Source: Sulfuriflexus mobilis (GTDB lineage Bacteria > Pseudomonadota > Gammaproteobacteria > AKS1). Taken from it: a DNA stretch of 64,000 bases. Position 1 is the first letter of the stretch. Every line of letters begins with the position of its first letter. The DNA lies in contig NZ_AP018725.1 of the NCBI RefSeq assembly GCF_003967195.1, positions 1,054,001 to 1,118,000 of the forward strand. Reading direction: 5' to 3'. Of the stretch, positions 27,833 through 38,245 are shown piece after piece. The notes under the pieces were generated by a model that was not told the DNA's origin, made no database searches, and worked only from the letters and a program-made list of their open reading frames with translations. Made by a program: the position numbers and the translations under genes.

Positions 27833-28005
27833 CTGGTGAGGAGATTGCAATAGTGATGCCACATTAGGTGGCAGTATCTAACTTATTGTTATAATAATGA
27901 TTTATATTAGTTGTGATGTTTTTTTCAAACTGGAGGCGGGGGTTTGGCACCATGTTAGTGCGGTGTGTTATCAAATTGGTGCAGGGCATATTAAGTAAAA
28001 GGTCT

Positions 28006-28096
28006 GCATAAGAAAATGCTAATGCTGGACTCGAGCTTCCGTAGTAATCATAAGGAAAGTGCTTGATTTTGGGTTGCGGCGGCGACACTCTTGAGC
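28006..28096 (+). repeat. Conserved upstream element, copy B
   Basis: GCATAAGAAAATGCTAAT (28006-28023), 31 variable nt, then GAAAGTGCTTGAT (28055-28067) and a GC-rich tail that aligns with copy A (pattern GTTG..GC.GC.ACA). It lies just before the secreted protein gene. Confidence 0.65.
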
Positions 28097-28123
28097 GTAA
28101 AGGGCAGAGGGGCGTGTCATTAC

Positions 28124-29353
28124 ATGAAGTACATCGTTTTCCAGATGAGCTTGGTTCTTTTCTCTGCGCCAATTCATGCCGAAACATTCCAGTGCCCGGA
28201 TCAAACCATTCCTAAAGATGGCATGTGCCAGGATATTTGGGGTGCAGAAAATAACCCCCGCATTACTGGTAATGCAGATAAAATCAGCACTGCCAAACGC
28301 TATACAGATTATGCAAGCCCGCTGGGCAAAAACCTGCTTAAAAATTCAATGTTTTCTAATAAGCTGGTTGATTGGAAGGTACCTGTTGGAGCTAGCTGGG
28401 AGCCTAACCAGGGGGTTCTGCTTGGCGGTGCATTGGTTATTCAGGCCGAGATCCCCCCTGAGGATAAATATATCCACGAAACAACCGTAGAGCAGTGCGT
28501 GCTATTAGGGCCGGGTGATAAATTTCAATTAAAGGCACAATTTAAAGTAGAACAGGTTCTTACGGGTAAGCACGCTGAAAAAGCAGGCGTCGCCAATAGG
28601 GCAAATGTTATCTGGTATGAATCTACCGATTGCACCACGGGAGGTCAATATGGCTGGTTTATCGCGCCAAAAAATGAATACGGCTGGCAAAGTCTCATTG
28701 GACGTAGCTTGACGCCTGCATTCAAGGCCCGGGCGGCAAAGATAACCCTGGTTCAAAATGGACGTTATTCCCGAGGTTATAAAGGTTACTGGGATAATAT
28801 TTCATTCGCGGCGAGTGAAATACTTGAACAATCTGATAACGAACCCAAGCAGCCGAACCCTGAATATACCCTGGCACTCAATGAAAACTATGTCAGGAAT
28901 GGCGAGTTTGATAAAGACATGTCTTCCTGGCGTGGCTGGAAGGCAGGTTGGTCACTTGTCGGTAATACATCCCCTGGTTCGGCAAAAGTCAGCTTTGAAA
29001 CAAAGGAGAGTGGCTTTGGAGCGGGTGCGCTCGATCAATGTGTGAATATTGGTCGCAACATGACGTTTGAGCTTGGCGCGAGTGTCAAAAAAGATGAATT
29101 GTCGACCCAGATGGGTGGGGGACGAATCAGGGTAAGCTGGAATGCAAAAGAAAATTGCACGGGCCGTTCAAAAACGGATGGTAAATCGGCGGATATAAAT
29201 AAAGATGTGGATGGCTGGCAGCATTTGAAGGTGAAAGGCCTGGTTGCCCCCACAGACACCCATAGTGTGCATATTGAGCTAATCCAGTCGATTGCCGGGC
29301 CGGGAAGGTTTTCCGTGTATTGGGATGATGTGTATTTTAAAGCGGTTAGATAA
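28124..29353 (+). CDS. Secreted protein with two CBM-like repeats
   Basis: 409 residues from the ATG at 28124 (the frame is open to a TTG at 28091). The signal peptide ends about residue 19 (APIHA). After a Cys-containing linker come two similar domains, about 75-235 and 260-409. Each starts N-x-x-[KR]-N with a Trp soon after, has an xQCV or DQCV strand then G, a Cys-Thr pair (CTTGG, CTGRS), and ends [IV]xLxQ...YWD[ND][IV].F. This is the outline of CBM4/9-like jelly-roll carbohydrate-binding domains; no catalytic domain is present. Confidence 0.75.
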   Translation: MKYIVFQMSLVLFSAPIHAETFQCPDQTIPKDGMCQDIWGAENNPRITGNADKISTAKRYTDYASPLGKNLLKNSMFSNKLVDWKVPVGASWEPNQGVLLGGALVIQAEIPPEDKYIHETTVEQCVLLGPGDKFQLKAQFKVEQVLTGKHAEKAGVANRANVIWYESTDCTTGGQYGWFIAPKNEYGWQSLIGRSLTPAFKARAAKITLVQNGRYSRGYKGYWDNISFAASEILEQSDNEPKQPNPEYTLALNENYVRNGEFDKDMSSWRGWKAGWSLVGNTSPGSAKVSFETKESGFGAGALDQCVNIGRNMTFELGASVKKDELSTQMGGGRIRVSWNAKENCTGRSKTDGKSADINKDVDGWQHLKVKGLVAPTDTHSVHIELIQSIAGPGRFSVYWDDVYFKAVR

Positions 29354-29413
29354 TAAATTAAAAATAGTTGCCAGGGAGAACTTAGAACCAGCAAGGCATC
29401 TCATCAAATATTT

Positions 29414-29438
29414 CCGGAATGAATCCCCTTCATTCCGG
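29414..29438. terminator. Bidirectional hairpin between convergent genes
   Basis: CCGGAATGAA-TCCCC-TTCATTCCGG, a perfect 10-bp stem between the secreted-protein gene and dapE. No long T-run follows on either strand, so termination strength is uncertain. Confidence 0.5.
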
Positions 29439-29486
29439 TCGCCTGGTTGTTAATATTGAATCTCGTAAATACGGTCTGATTTTCTA

Positions 29487-30963
<1,477 letters not shown>

Positions 30964-30964
<1 letters not shown>

Positions 30965-31785
30965 TAAATGTCGCGCAGCAACTCGTTAATGCCGACCTTG
31001 CCGCGGGTCTTTTCATCGACCTGCTTGACGATCACGGCGCAGTACAGGCTGTAGCTGCCGTCTTTAGAAGGCAGGTTACCGGAAACGACCACGGAGCCGG
31101 CCGGGATGCGACCGTAGCTGACCTCACCGGTGGCGCGGTTGAAGATCTTGGTGCTCTGGCCGATGTAGACGCCCATCGAGATCACGGAACCCTCTTCGAC
31201 AATGACACCTTCTACGACCTCGGAGCGGGCGCCGATAAAACAGTTGTCTTCAATGATGGTGGGCGCGGCCTGTACCGGCTCGAGGACGCCACCGATGCCG
31301 ACACCTCCGGACAGATGCACGTTTTTGCCGATCTGCGCACAGGAACCGACCGTGGCCCAGGTATCGACCATGGTGCCGCTGTCGACGTAGGCGCCGATGT
31401 TGACGTAAGAGGGCATGAGCACGGTGCTCGGGGCGATGTAGGAACCGCGACGGGCGGTGGCCGGTGGCACGACACGCACGCCGGACTCGCGGAAGTCGCG
31501 TGAGTTGTAGTCGGCGTACTTGGACGGTACCTTGTCGTAATAGTTGGTGAAGCCGCCCTTCATGAAGTCGTTGTCTTCGATGCGGAACGATAACAGCACG
31601 GCCTTTTTCAGCCAGTCGTTGACGACCCAGTCGCCGCCTTTCTTTTCCGCGACGCGGGCTTCACCCGAGTCGAGCAGGTGGATGGCCTCCATCACGGCCT
31701 CTTTAACGTGCGTCTCGACGCTGCGTGGGGTGATGTCGGCGCGGCGTTCAAAGGCCTCGGTGATGATGTTCTGGATGTCGCTCAT
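30964..31785 (-). CDS. dapD: Tetrahydrodipicolinate N-succinyltransferase
   Basis: 273 residues (E. coli 274). The C-terminal left-handed beta-helix of hexapeptide repeats is clear ([21 protein letters not shown] region). The ATG at 31785 follows GGAG by 7 nt; an ATG at 31800 is less likely. It transfers succinyl from CoA to the amino group of tetrahydrodipicolinate in DAP synthesis. It is preceded by dapC, with a dispersed repeat between. Confidence 0.96.
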
Positions 31786-31858
31786 GTTCTTCTCCGTCAA
31801 AATTTGCGTTGTATTCTAACATGCCCGGCATACGTTGCAGGGCTGTAAATGGGTTCAT

Positions 31859-31871
31859 ATCAAGTGCTTTC
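31859..31871 (-). repeat. Third GAAAGTGCTTGAT 13-mer, upstream of dapD
   Basis: An exact copy of the 13-nt block found in elements A and B, here on the minus strand about 74 nt before dapD. The GCATAAG block is absent. TTGAT could serve as a -35. Confidence 0.5.
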
Positions 31872-31875
31872 TTTC

Positions 31876-31949
31876 GTCATTCCGGCGTGCTCTTGGCCGG
31901 AATCCATAAAGTGGTTACTGGATCCCGGTTAAAACCTTGCCGGGATGAC
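31876..31949. repeat. GTCATTCC...GGATGAC dispersed inverted repeat
   Basis: 74 nt with terminal GTCAT/ATGAC and two internal hairpins: ATTCCGGC/GCCGGAAT (31879-31903) and ATCCCGG/CCGGGAT (31922-31946). This is the layout of the common proteobacterial repeat with ends like GTCATTCCCGC and GCGGGAATGAC. It overlaps the 3' end of dapC. Confidence 0.7.
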
Positions 31950-33155
31950 GGCTAAGCAGGATTCAATATAGCTGCGGATGCGTTTTGCCGCATCGAGGCA
32001 CTCATCGAGCGGCGCGACCAGCGCCATGCGCACGTAACCGGCACCGGGGTTGCCTGTCTCCGTATCGCGCGAGAGGAAACTGCCCGGTAGCACGGTGACG
32101 TTCTGGGTTTCGAACAGGCCACGGGTAAATTCGGTGTCGCTGTGGCTATCTGGCGTTCTTGCCCAGAGGTAAAAGGCCGCATCGGGCATTGTTACATCGA
32201 GCACCGGGCTGAGGATTTCCAGCACCGCGGCAAACTTCTCGCGATACAGTGCACGGTTGTGTTTGACGTGGGCCTCATCATCCCAGGCCGCGATGCTGGC
32301 GGCCTGGGTGGCTGGTGGCATGGCGCAGCCGTGGTAGGTGCGATACTTGAGAAACTGCTGGATGATCTGTTCATCCCCGGCGACAAATCCGCTGCGCAGG
32401 CCCGGCGCGTTGGAGCGCTTCGACAGGCTATGAAACACGATGCAGCGCGAGAAGTCTGCGCGGCCAAGTTGCGCAGCGACCTGCAGCAGGCCGAGCGGTG
32501 GCTGCGCCTCATCAAAATAGATCTCGGCGTAACACTCGTCCGAGGCGATGATGAAGTCGTGCTTGTCGGCGAGCTCAAGCAGCCTGGCGAGTGTCGCGAC
32601 ATCGGCGACGGCGCCGGTCGGGTTGCCGGGGCTGCATAAATACAGCAGCTGGCAGTCATCCCAGTCTGCCTCGCTGACGGCATCAAAGTCGGGCAGGAAG
32701 TTTGTCTCGACCGTGGTGTTCAAAAAATACGGGGTCGCCCCGGCGAGCAGGGCCGCGCCTTCATAGATCTGATAAAAGGGGTTCGGCATCATCACGCGCA
32801 CAGACTCGCCAGGTGTCACCACGGCCTGGGCAAAGGCAAACAGGGCCTCGCGGGTGCCATTGACGGGCAGCACGTGGCGGGCGGCATCGAGCAGACCATC
32901 GGCCAGTTCGAAGCGACGATTCAACCAGCCAACGATGGCCTCACGAAGTTCATCGCTGCCGCGCGTCAGCGGGTAGTTCGCGAGCGTGTGCAGGTGGCTG
33001 ATAATGGCCTCGCTAATGAACGACGGTGTCGAGTGTTTCGGCTCACCGATCGATAGCGCAATGTGCGCCTTATCGGTGGCAGGCGTGACCCCTGCCTTCA
33101 ATGTGGCAAGCTTTTCGAACGGGTAGGGCTGGAGTCGGTCGAGATTCGGGTTCAT
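31929..33155 (-). CDS. dapC: Succinyldiaminopimelate transaminase
   Basis: 408 residues, PLP fold type I. The Schiff-base Lys is in FHSLSKRSNAPG, with NPTGAV and the substrate-binding region upstream. It converts N-succinyl-2-amino-6-ketopimelate to N-succinyl-LL-DAP. The genomic run dapC-dapD-yffB-dapE covers three successive DAP steps. The last about seven codons (AVIPARF) and the stop lie inside the dispersed repeat at 31876-31949, so the C-terminus is repeat-derived. Confidence 0.93.
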   Translation of the reverse strand: MNPNLDRLQPYPFEKLATLKAGVTPATDKAHIALSIGEPKHSTPSFISEAIISHLHTLANYPLTRGSDELREAIVGWLNRRFELADGLLDAARHVLPVNGTREALFAFAQAVVTPGESVRVMMPNPFYQIYEGAALLAGATPYFLNTTVETNFLPDFDAVSEADWDDCQLLYLCSPGNPTGAVADVATLARLLELADKHDFIIASDECYAEIYFDEAQPPLGLLQVAAQLGRADFSRCIVFHSLSKRSNAPGLRSGFVAGDEQIIQQFLKYRTYHGCAMPPATQAASIAAWDDEAHVKHNRALYREKFAAVLEILSPVLDVTMPDAAFYLWARTPDSHSDTEFTRGLFETQNVTVLPGSFLSRDTETGNPGAGYVRMALVAPLDECLDAAKRIRSYIESCLAVIPARF

Positions 33156-33252
33156 GCAGGGAAAGCCTGATATGACAGTCGTCGTGATTATAGGGTATGG
33201 TAAGGCAGTTTATGTTATTGAATTTACGGCGTGTAGTATAAGTCATTGGCCT

Positions 33253-34137
33253 ATGGCATCCAACTCACAAACCCACTCGCTGGCGGTCGTCGCCCTGTTG
33301 ATCTCCTCCACCCTATGGGGAGTTATCTGGTATCCGTTGCGCCTGCTCGAGGGGCAGGGCCTGGATGGGCTGACAACGAGCCTGGTCATGTTCCTGGCCG
33401 CATCGTTGATAGGGCTGCCGTGGCTGAAAGGGCTGGGTCGGGCCTGGGCTGAGCAGCGCCTGACCTTGTTGCTGATCATGGTCTTTAGTGGCTGGACCAA
33501 TATCGCCTTTATCCTCGCCGTGCTCGATGGCCATGTGGTGCGTGTGTTGCTGTTGTTTTTCCTCTCGCCATTGTGGGCGGTATTGCTGGGGCGCTGGTTT
33601 CTGTGTGAACGCATCGGCCTGAATGGCGCTGTGACGCTTGTTGTCGCCATGAGCGGAGCCCTTTTCATGCTCTGGCAACCCGAGACAGGCAGCCTGTGGC
33701 CACAATCGGCGGCAGACTGGTATGCCCTGACGGCGGGTATGAGCTTCGCAGCCCTGAATGTCGCGGTGCGTCATGGTCAGGCCATCCCGCCGGGCTGCAA
33801 GGCCAACGTCTCCTGGTGGGGCGTGGTCGTGCTCGCCGGGGTCTGGTTGTGGTTGGGCGAGACAGACCTGGCTGCTGTGAGTAACGAGGTATACCTGTGG
33901 GGAGGCCTGCTGGGGCTTGGCGGTATTGTGGTCATGACCCTGACGGTGCAATACGGGGTCACGCACCTGCCGATCCAGCGTTCCGCAGTGATTCTATTGT
34001 TTGAACTCGTGGCCGGGGCCGTCTCGGCACAACTTTTGGCGGATGAACCGGTCTTATTGCATGAATGGCTGGGGGGCGGGCTGATTGTACTGGCGGGTTA
34101 CCTGGCGGCGCGGCGTGCCGAAAGCTGTGAAATATGA
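33253..34137 (+). CDS. EamA/DMT-family transporter
   Basis: 294 residues from the ATG at 33253; the frame opens earlier at 33154 but without a sensible N-terminus. About ten hydrophobic segments arranged as two EamA repeats fit drug/metabolite transporters. Substrate unknown. It is divergent from dapC, so it is not part of the dap operon. Confidence 0.85.
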   Translation: MASNSQTHSLAVVALLISSTLWGVIWYPLRLLEGQGLDGLTTSLVMFLAASLIGLPWLKGLGRAWAEQRLTLLLIMVFSGWTNIAFILAVLDGHVVRVLLLFFLSPLWAVLLGRWFLCERIGLNGAVTLVVAMSGALFMLWQPETGSLWPQSAADWYALTAGMSFAALNVAVRHGQAIPPGCKANVSWWGVVVLAGVWLWLGETDLAAVSNEVYLWGGLLGLGGIVVMTLTVQYGVTHLPIQRSAVILLFELVAGAVSAQLLADEPVLLHEWLGGGLIVLAGYLAARRAESCEI

Positions 34138-34156
34138 CTCATTATGCCTGTGAAAT

Positions 34157-34531
34157 ATGACATATAATATTAAAATACAGCATGTTAGCTTTATTGTCGC
34201 CGATACGGGGCAGTCTCTGAGGTTTTACTGTGACGTGCTGGGGCTGGAGGTGTGTCCGCATCGCCCGGAGTTGGGTTATCCCGGTGCCTGGTTGCAGCTC
34301 GACGAAGGCCAGCAGATACACCTGCTTGAATTGGCAAACCCCGATCCGGTGACGGGGCGACCACAGCACGGCGGCAGGGATCGGCATATTGCTTTTAATA
34401 TCAGTGACTTGTCAAGCATCAGGAATGCCCTGACAGAGGCCGGTTTAGTCTTTACCCTGAGTCGGTCAGGGCGTAAGGCCTTGTTTTGTCGTGATCCGGA
34501 TGGTAATACCCTTGAATTTATCCAGATATAG
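34157..34531 (+). CDS. VOC-family protein (glyoxalase/dioxygenase type)
   Basis: 124 residues. It opens IQHVSFIVADTGQSLRFY, has the central HIAFNISDLSS strand and closes with FCRDPDGNTLEF, the standard single-unit VOC layout. His, His and Glu ligands are present. It starts 19 nt after the EamA gene and is probably co-transcribed. Substrate unknown. Confidence 0.85.
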   Translation: MTYNIKIQHVSFIVADTGQSLRFYCDVLGLEVCPHRPELGYPGAWLQLDEGQQIHLLELANPDPVTGRPQHGGRDRHIAFNISDLSSIRNALTEAGLVFTLSRSGRKALFCRDPDGNTLEFIQI

Positions 34532-34573
34532 GCAATGATATGGATGTTGCTATGGAATTCCCTAGACTAATGC

Positions 34574-34600
34574 TAAGGTTTTTAGCCAGAAGTCCGATAC
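34574..34600 (+). promoter_or_regulatory. Sigma-28 promoter of the GGDEF-EAL gene
   Basis: TAAGGTTT, 11 nt, TCCGATAC: 7 of 8 and 6 of 8 matches to TAAAGTTT-N11-GCCGATAA with exact spacing. It lies 51 nt before the GTG at 34652. Confidence 0.7.
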
Positions 34601-34651
34601 AGCTTCTGGTGGCCAGAAAACTTAATAAGAACAAGATCAAGAGGCGTCTCA

Positions 34652-36757
34652 GTGCCTAAAGCGATAAAAATCCTCATTGTTGAAGATTCCGACAATGATA
34701 CCGAGTTGTTATTGCGTGAGCTGCGTAAGGGCGGCTTTGAACCGGTGTACAAGCGGGTTGAAACGGCCGTGGATATGGAGGCGGCCCTGTGTAACGAGAG
34801 CTGGGACATCATTATCTCGGACTACAGCATGCCGCATTTTGATGGCATTGCCGCCCTCAAACTGGTTAAGGGCCTCGGTATAGACCTGCCGTTTATTATT
34901 TCTTCTGCCAATATCGGTGAAGAGATTGCGGTGATGGCCATGAAGGCCGGGGCCCATGATTACATCATGAAGGGCAATCTAGCCCGCCTGGTGCCGGCTA
35001 TTGAACGTGAAATCAAGGAGGCCCGGCTGCGTAGCCAGCATCGGGATGCCGAGCAGCAAATGCACAAGCTTTCCAGTGCGGTTGAGCAAACGGCTGATGC
35101 TGTGATGATCACTGACCCGAATGGCATTATTGAGTATGTTAATGCAGCATTCACCCGGATTACCGGTTTTAGTAAAGAAGAGGCTATTGGGCGTTCAACG
35201 AATATGCTCAAATCCGGTCGCCATGATGAGGTCTTTTATGCACAGCTTTGGCAAACGCTGACGCAGGGGAATACGTTTCAGGACGTTTTTATCAACAGGC
35301 GTAAAGACGGCAGTCTTTATTATGAAGAAAAGTCTATAACCCCGCTGAAAGATAAAGACGGGGTGGTCGGACATTTTATTTCGACCGGTAAGGATATTAC
35401 TGAACAAATGCAGACACGTGAGCGTCTGCACCATTTATCGCATCACGATACGCTAACGGGTTTGCCGAACCGGGCGCTGTTCATGGACCGGCTTCGCCAG
35501 GCGATATTGCGGGCGCGCTGGAATGGCAGGGTCGTTGCCGTCTTATTTATCGACCTGGATCGCTTCAAGAATATTAACGAAACCCTGGGGCTTGACTGTG
35601 GTGATCGTGTATTACAAACGGTTGCAAAAAGACTCAATGAGGGTGTCCGTGATGGTGATACCGTTGCCCGCCTGGGTGATGATGAATTTGCAGTGATTCT
35701 GGAAGATATTCATCAGAAAGAAGATATTCCTGTAGTAGTAGACAAGATCATCAAGCCCTTATCACAGGCCCATGTTTTTGATGCGCATGAATTGTTTATT
35801 ACCACCAGTATAGGCATCAGTCTGTATCCCAACGATGGCAATGATGCACAAACCCTGATTCAGAATGCTGATGTTGCTATCCATCACGCCAAGGAAAATG
35901 GCAATAATAATTACAGCTTCTATGAGAGTGAAATGAATGCACAATCACTCTATCGTCTCAATATGGAATCCTCCCTGCGCAAGGCCCTTGAGCGCGAAGA
36001 ATTTATTTTGCATTACCAACCACAGGTCGATGTGGCAACCGGAAAAATCATCTGTTTTGAGGCGCTGATACGCTGGCAGCATCCGGAGTTGGGTATGGTC
36101 TCTCCGGTTGAATTTATTCCACTCCTCGAAGAGACCGGCATGATTAATCAGGTTGGACGTTGGGTGCTGCATACGGCCTGCCATACCTGTCGTGCCTGGC
36201 ATGATAGGGGTTTCACTGATATAAAGATTGCCGTCAATATATCGCCAGTACAATTCAATGACGGTGATATCAGTAGCATTGTTGCAGAGGCACTTGCAGA
36301 AACTGGCCTCGATGCACGATTCCTTGAAGTAGAACTGACCGAGAGCACGATTATGCGCAGCCCTGAGAAGACCGTTAGTATTTTCTCAGAGTTGAAGAAT
36401 ATGGGCGTCGGACTGGCCATTGATGATTTTGGTACAGGTTACTCTTCACTGAGTTATCTGCAGAAGTTCTCCATTGATATATTGAAAATTGATCGTTCCT
36501 TTGTCAAAGACGTGTCAAAGAATAATGGCGATGCGAGCATTGTCAGCGCGATTGTCTCTATGGCACATAGCCTTAAGTTGAAAGTGGTGGCGGAGGGTGT
36601 GGAAGATACTCAGCAGCTGGAATTCCTGGAGGCAAAGGGCTGTGAGATGATCCAGGGCTTCTTGTTTAGTAAAGCCGTTCCGGCTGAACAGGCTGGAGCC
36701 CTGCTGTATACCGGTGTTATTAAGCCGGAGGCCCTGCGGGTAGTCGGTAGTAGCTAG
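34652..36757 (+). CDS. REC-PAS-GGDEF-EAL c-di-GMP regulator
   Basis: 701 residues. Receiver domain about 1-120 (acidic pair ED at 11-12, phosphoacceptor Asp in ISDYSMP); PAS domain about 140-260; GGDEF domain with GDDEF in place of GGDEF; EAL domain about 440-690 with EALIRW, NISPVQF, ELTES and DDFGTGYSSL intact. The EAL site looks active as c-di-GMP phosphodiesterase; cyclase activity is uncertain because of GDDEF. The GTG start follows AAGAGG by 7 nt. It is not near a histidine kinase except CheA further along. Confidence 0.92.
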   Translation: MPKAIKILIVEDSDNDTELLLRELRKGGFEPVYKRVETAVDMEAALCNESWDIIISDYSMPHFDGIAALKLVKGLGIDLPFIISSANIGEEIAVMAMKAGAHDYIMKGNLARLVPAIEREIKEARLRSQHRDAEQQMHKLSSAVEQTADAVMITDPNGIIEYVNAAFTRITGFSKEEAIGRSTNMLKSGRHDEVFYAQLWQTLTQGNTFQDVFINRRKDGSLYYEEKSITPLKDKDGVVGHFISTGKDITEQMQTRERLHHLSHHDTLTGLPNRALFMDRLRQAILRARWNGRVVAVLFIDLDRFKNINETLGLDCGDRVLQTVAKRLNEGVRDGDTVARLGDDEFAVILEDIHQKEDIPVVVDKIIKPLSQAHVFDAHELFITTSIGISLYPNDGNDAQTLIQNADVAIHHAKENGNNNYSFYESEMNAQSLYRLNMESSLRKALEREEFILHYQPQVDVATGKIICFEALIRWQHPELGMVSPVEFIPLLEETGMINQVGRWVLHTACHTCRAWHDRGFTDIKIAVNISPVQFNDGDISSIVAEALAETGLDARFLEVELTESTIMRSPEKTVSIFSELKNMGVGLAIDDFGTGYSSLSYLQKFSIDILKIDRSFVKDVSKNNGDASIVSAIVSMAHSLKLKVVAEGVEDTQQLEFLEAKGCEMIQGFLFSKAVPAEQAGALLYTGVIKPEALRVVGSS

Positions 36758-36780
36758 TCGGTTTTTTTAACGGCAATGAG

Positions 36781-36857
36781 TGGTGCCCCGGAGAGGATTC
36801 GAACCTCTGACCTTCCCCTTAGGAGGGGGACGCTCTATCCAGCTGAGCTACCGGGGC
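36781..36857 (-). tRNA. tRNA-Arg (anticodon CCT)
   Basis: A 77-nt cloverleaf on the minus strand with encoded CCA: GCCCCGG acceptor, AGCTCAGCTGGATAGAGC D-arm, anticodon loop CTCCTAA (CCT), T-arm AGAGGTTCGAATCCTCT. It decodes AGG. Confidence 0.96.
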
Positions 36858-36923
36858 AGGAGGCGGTAATATAATGTATTCACAGGCTGATGAGAAGCCT
36901 GCTGTTGTGTGTGACGAATACGC

Positions 36924-37853
36924 TTAATTCAGCGGCCATTCGTATATCGCCTCGACCTCATTCCCCGAACCCTTGTAGTTCAGTGATTTGCAAAGTCCAC
37001 GAACGATGATCAGACCTCGTCCGAATGGGTTGCCCGTTGCCGTTTCCTGATTGATGCTATTGAAGTCAAAGCCCATGCCACTGTCTTTAATAGCGATGGT
37101 GATACGGGCAAAGCCGCTCTCGATTTTCTCGGTTACAGATAATTGGATACTGCCGGTATTCTTTTCGCAAAGCTTGACCAGGCGCATTTCATAAAAGCGC
37201 ACAAATCCGTCAGGCCCCTGTTTTACTACAGAAGGAAGTGCCAGAACTCCGTGATCGAGGGCGTTGTTATAGAGTTCGGTGACGATGATGTTCAGGTTTC
37301 TGCTGTGTTCGGCGGGGATGTGCAGATTCTGCATGGCGCGGGTGATGCGTTCAAGGATATCGTGATTGCGAAGGGCCCGTATGTCAGCATGACAAGAGAA
37401 CATCCAGGAAAATATACTATGTTTTATATTGTATGAGGGCAGGCTGATTTCATTACTGATATCTTGTGTGAGGGGCTTATTGCTATACTCTGCAGTATCA
37501 CGCAGGTGAATCAACCTGGAAATAAGGGGTAGCGGGGAGGCCTTGTGGGTATGGATTGTATCAAATACATTATCATGGTTTTCAATGTCGGTCTCTGTGG
37601 TATCGCTTAGCTCTGCCGAGATAAACACCCGAGCGGAACCGTTGTTGATGGCCTTTAATGAGTACATAAGACGGCGGCAACCATCCCCGGTACTTTGTGT
37701 ATCGATGTAGATAATAGTTACCGGCGTTTGCCGCAGGAATTCCATGGCCTGATCAACAGTGTTCGCCATGAGGCAATCAAATCCATTTGCCTCAAGCGCC
37801 TCCTGATGGGCAGCAAGAAATGCATTGGATTGGCTATATACCAGGGTGGTCAT
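36924..37853 (-). CDS. Receiver-like domain plus RsbW-type ATPase
   Basis: 309 residues. N-terminal part (1-120) has a response-regulator-like fold with IIYIDTQS (Asp in the expected strand) and a KASP loop, but the acidic pair is not clear, so it may be a degenerate receiver. The C-terminal part (about 160-309) is an HATPase of the anti-sigma type: N box ELYNNALDHG, then KDSGMGFDF and GRGLIIVRGL. With the STAS protein upstream it forms a partner-switching pair. Confidence 0.85.
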   Translation of the reverse strand: MTTLVYSQSNAFLAAHQEALEANGFDCLMANTVDQAMEFLRQTPVTIIYIDTQSTGDGCRRLMYSLKAINNGSARVFISAELSDTTETDIENHDNVFDTIHTHKASPLPLISRLIHLRDTAEYSNKPLTQDISNEISLPSYNIKHSIFSWMFSCHADIRALRNHDILERITRAMQNLHIPAEHSRNLNIIVTELYNNALDHGVLALPSVVKQGPDGFVRFYEMRLVKLCEKNTGSIQLSVTEKIESGFARITIAIKDSGMGFDFNSINQETATGNPFGRGLIIVRGLCKSLNYKGSGNEVEAIYEWPLN

Positions 37854-37905
37854 TGGATCTTAGTCAGGCTCATTCGCCAATGGGGCGACATGAGTGTTCT
37901 GACAA

Positions 37906-38211
37906 TTATTCCAAATCAAAGAGTTTCTGGAAGCTGGAAATTTCCATGATGTTTTTAATTTCATTGTTGCAATTAACAATTTTAATCCGGCCGCGATCAT
38001 TGCCGACATGCTCCCGCAATAGCAACAGCATACCCAGTGCTGAGCTGTCCATATAGTCTGTGTTGCGCATATCGATAACGAAAGAAACATTGGCGTTACT
38101 TTCATCGTCATAGGCTTCACGAAAATCCGTATGTGAGCTGTAATCAAATTTTTCACTGGTCTTGATGGTGACGGTATTGCCATCACTGGACTTTGAGCTG
38201 GTTACGGGCAT
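37906..38211 (-). CDS. STAS-domain anti-sigma-factor antagonist
   Basis: 101 residues, single STAS domain; the phosphorylatable Ser lies in YMDSSALGML, the classic site in SpoIIAA-type proteins. It is co-oriented between the second chemoreceptor (34 nt) and the RsbW-like gene (52 nt). The RsbW-like ATPase is the expected kinase partner. Confidence 0.88.
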   Translation of the reverse strand: MPVTSSKSSDGNTVTIKTSEKFDYSSHTDFREAYDDESNANVSFVIDMRNTDYMDSSALGMLLLLREHVGNDRGRIKIVNCNNEIKNIMEISSFQKLFDLE

Positions 38212-38245
38212 GTCGTATTCCTCGTAGGTTTAACTGTCGATTGAT

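Larger units (their letters stand above)
27761..28123. other. Divergent intergenic region, FNT and secreted protein
   Basis: 363 nt between divergent genes. It contains the operator-like palindrome at 27817-27832 on the FNT side and conserved element copy B (28006-28096) on the other. No coding frame was recognised. Confidence 0.4.

Noticed and set aside
27940-27995. TGGCAC...GTGC considered as a sigma-54 promoter, and GGCACC/TGGTGC as NtrC sites
   Set aside because: The GG to GC distance is 12 instead of 10 nt, and the half-sites are too far apart for one NtrC dimer.
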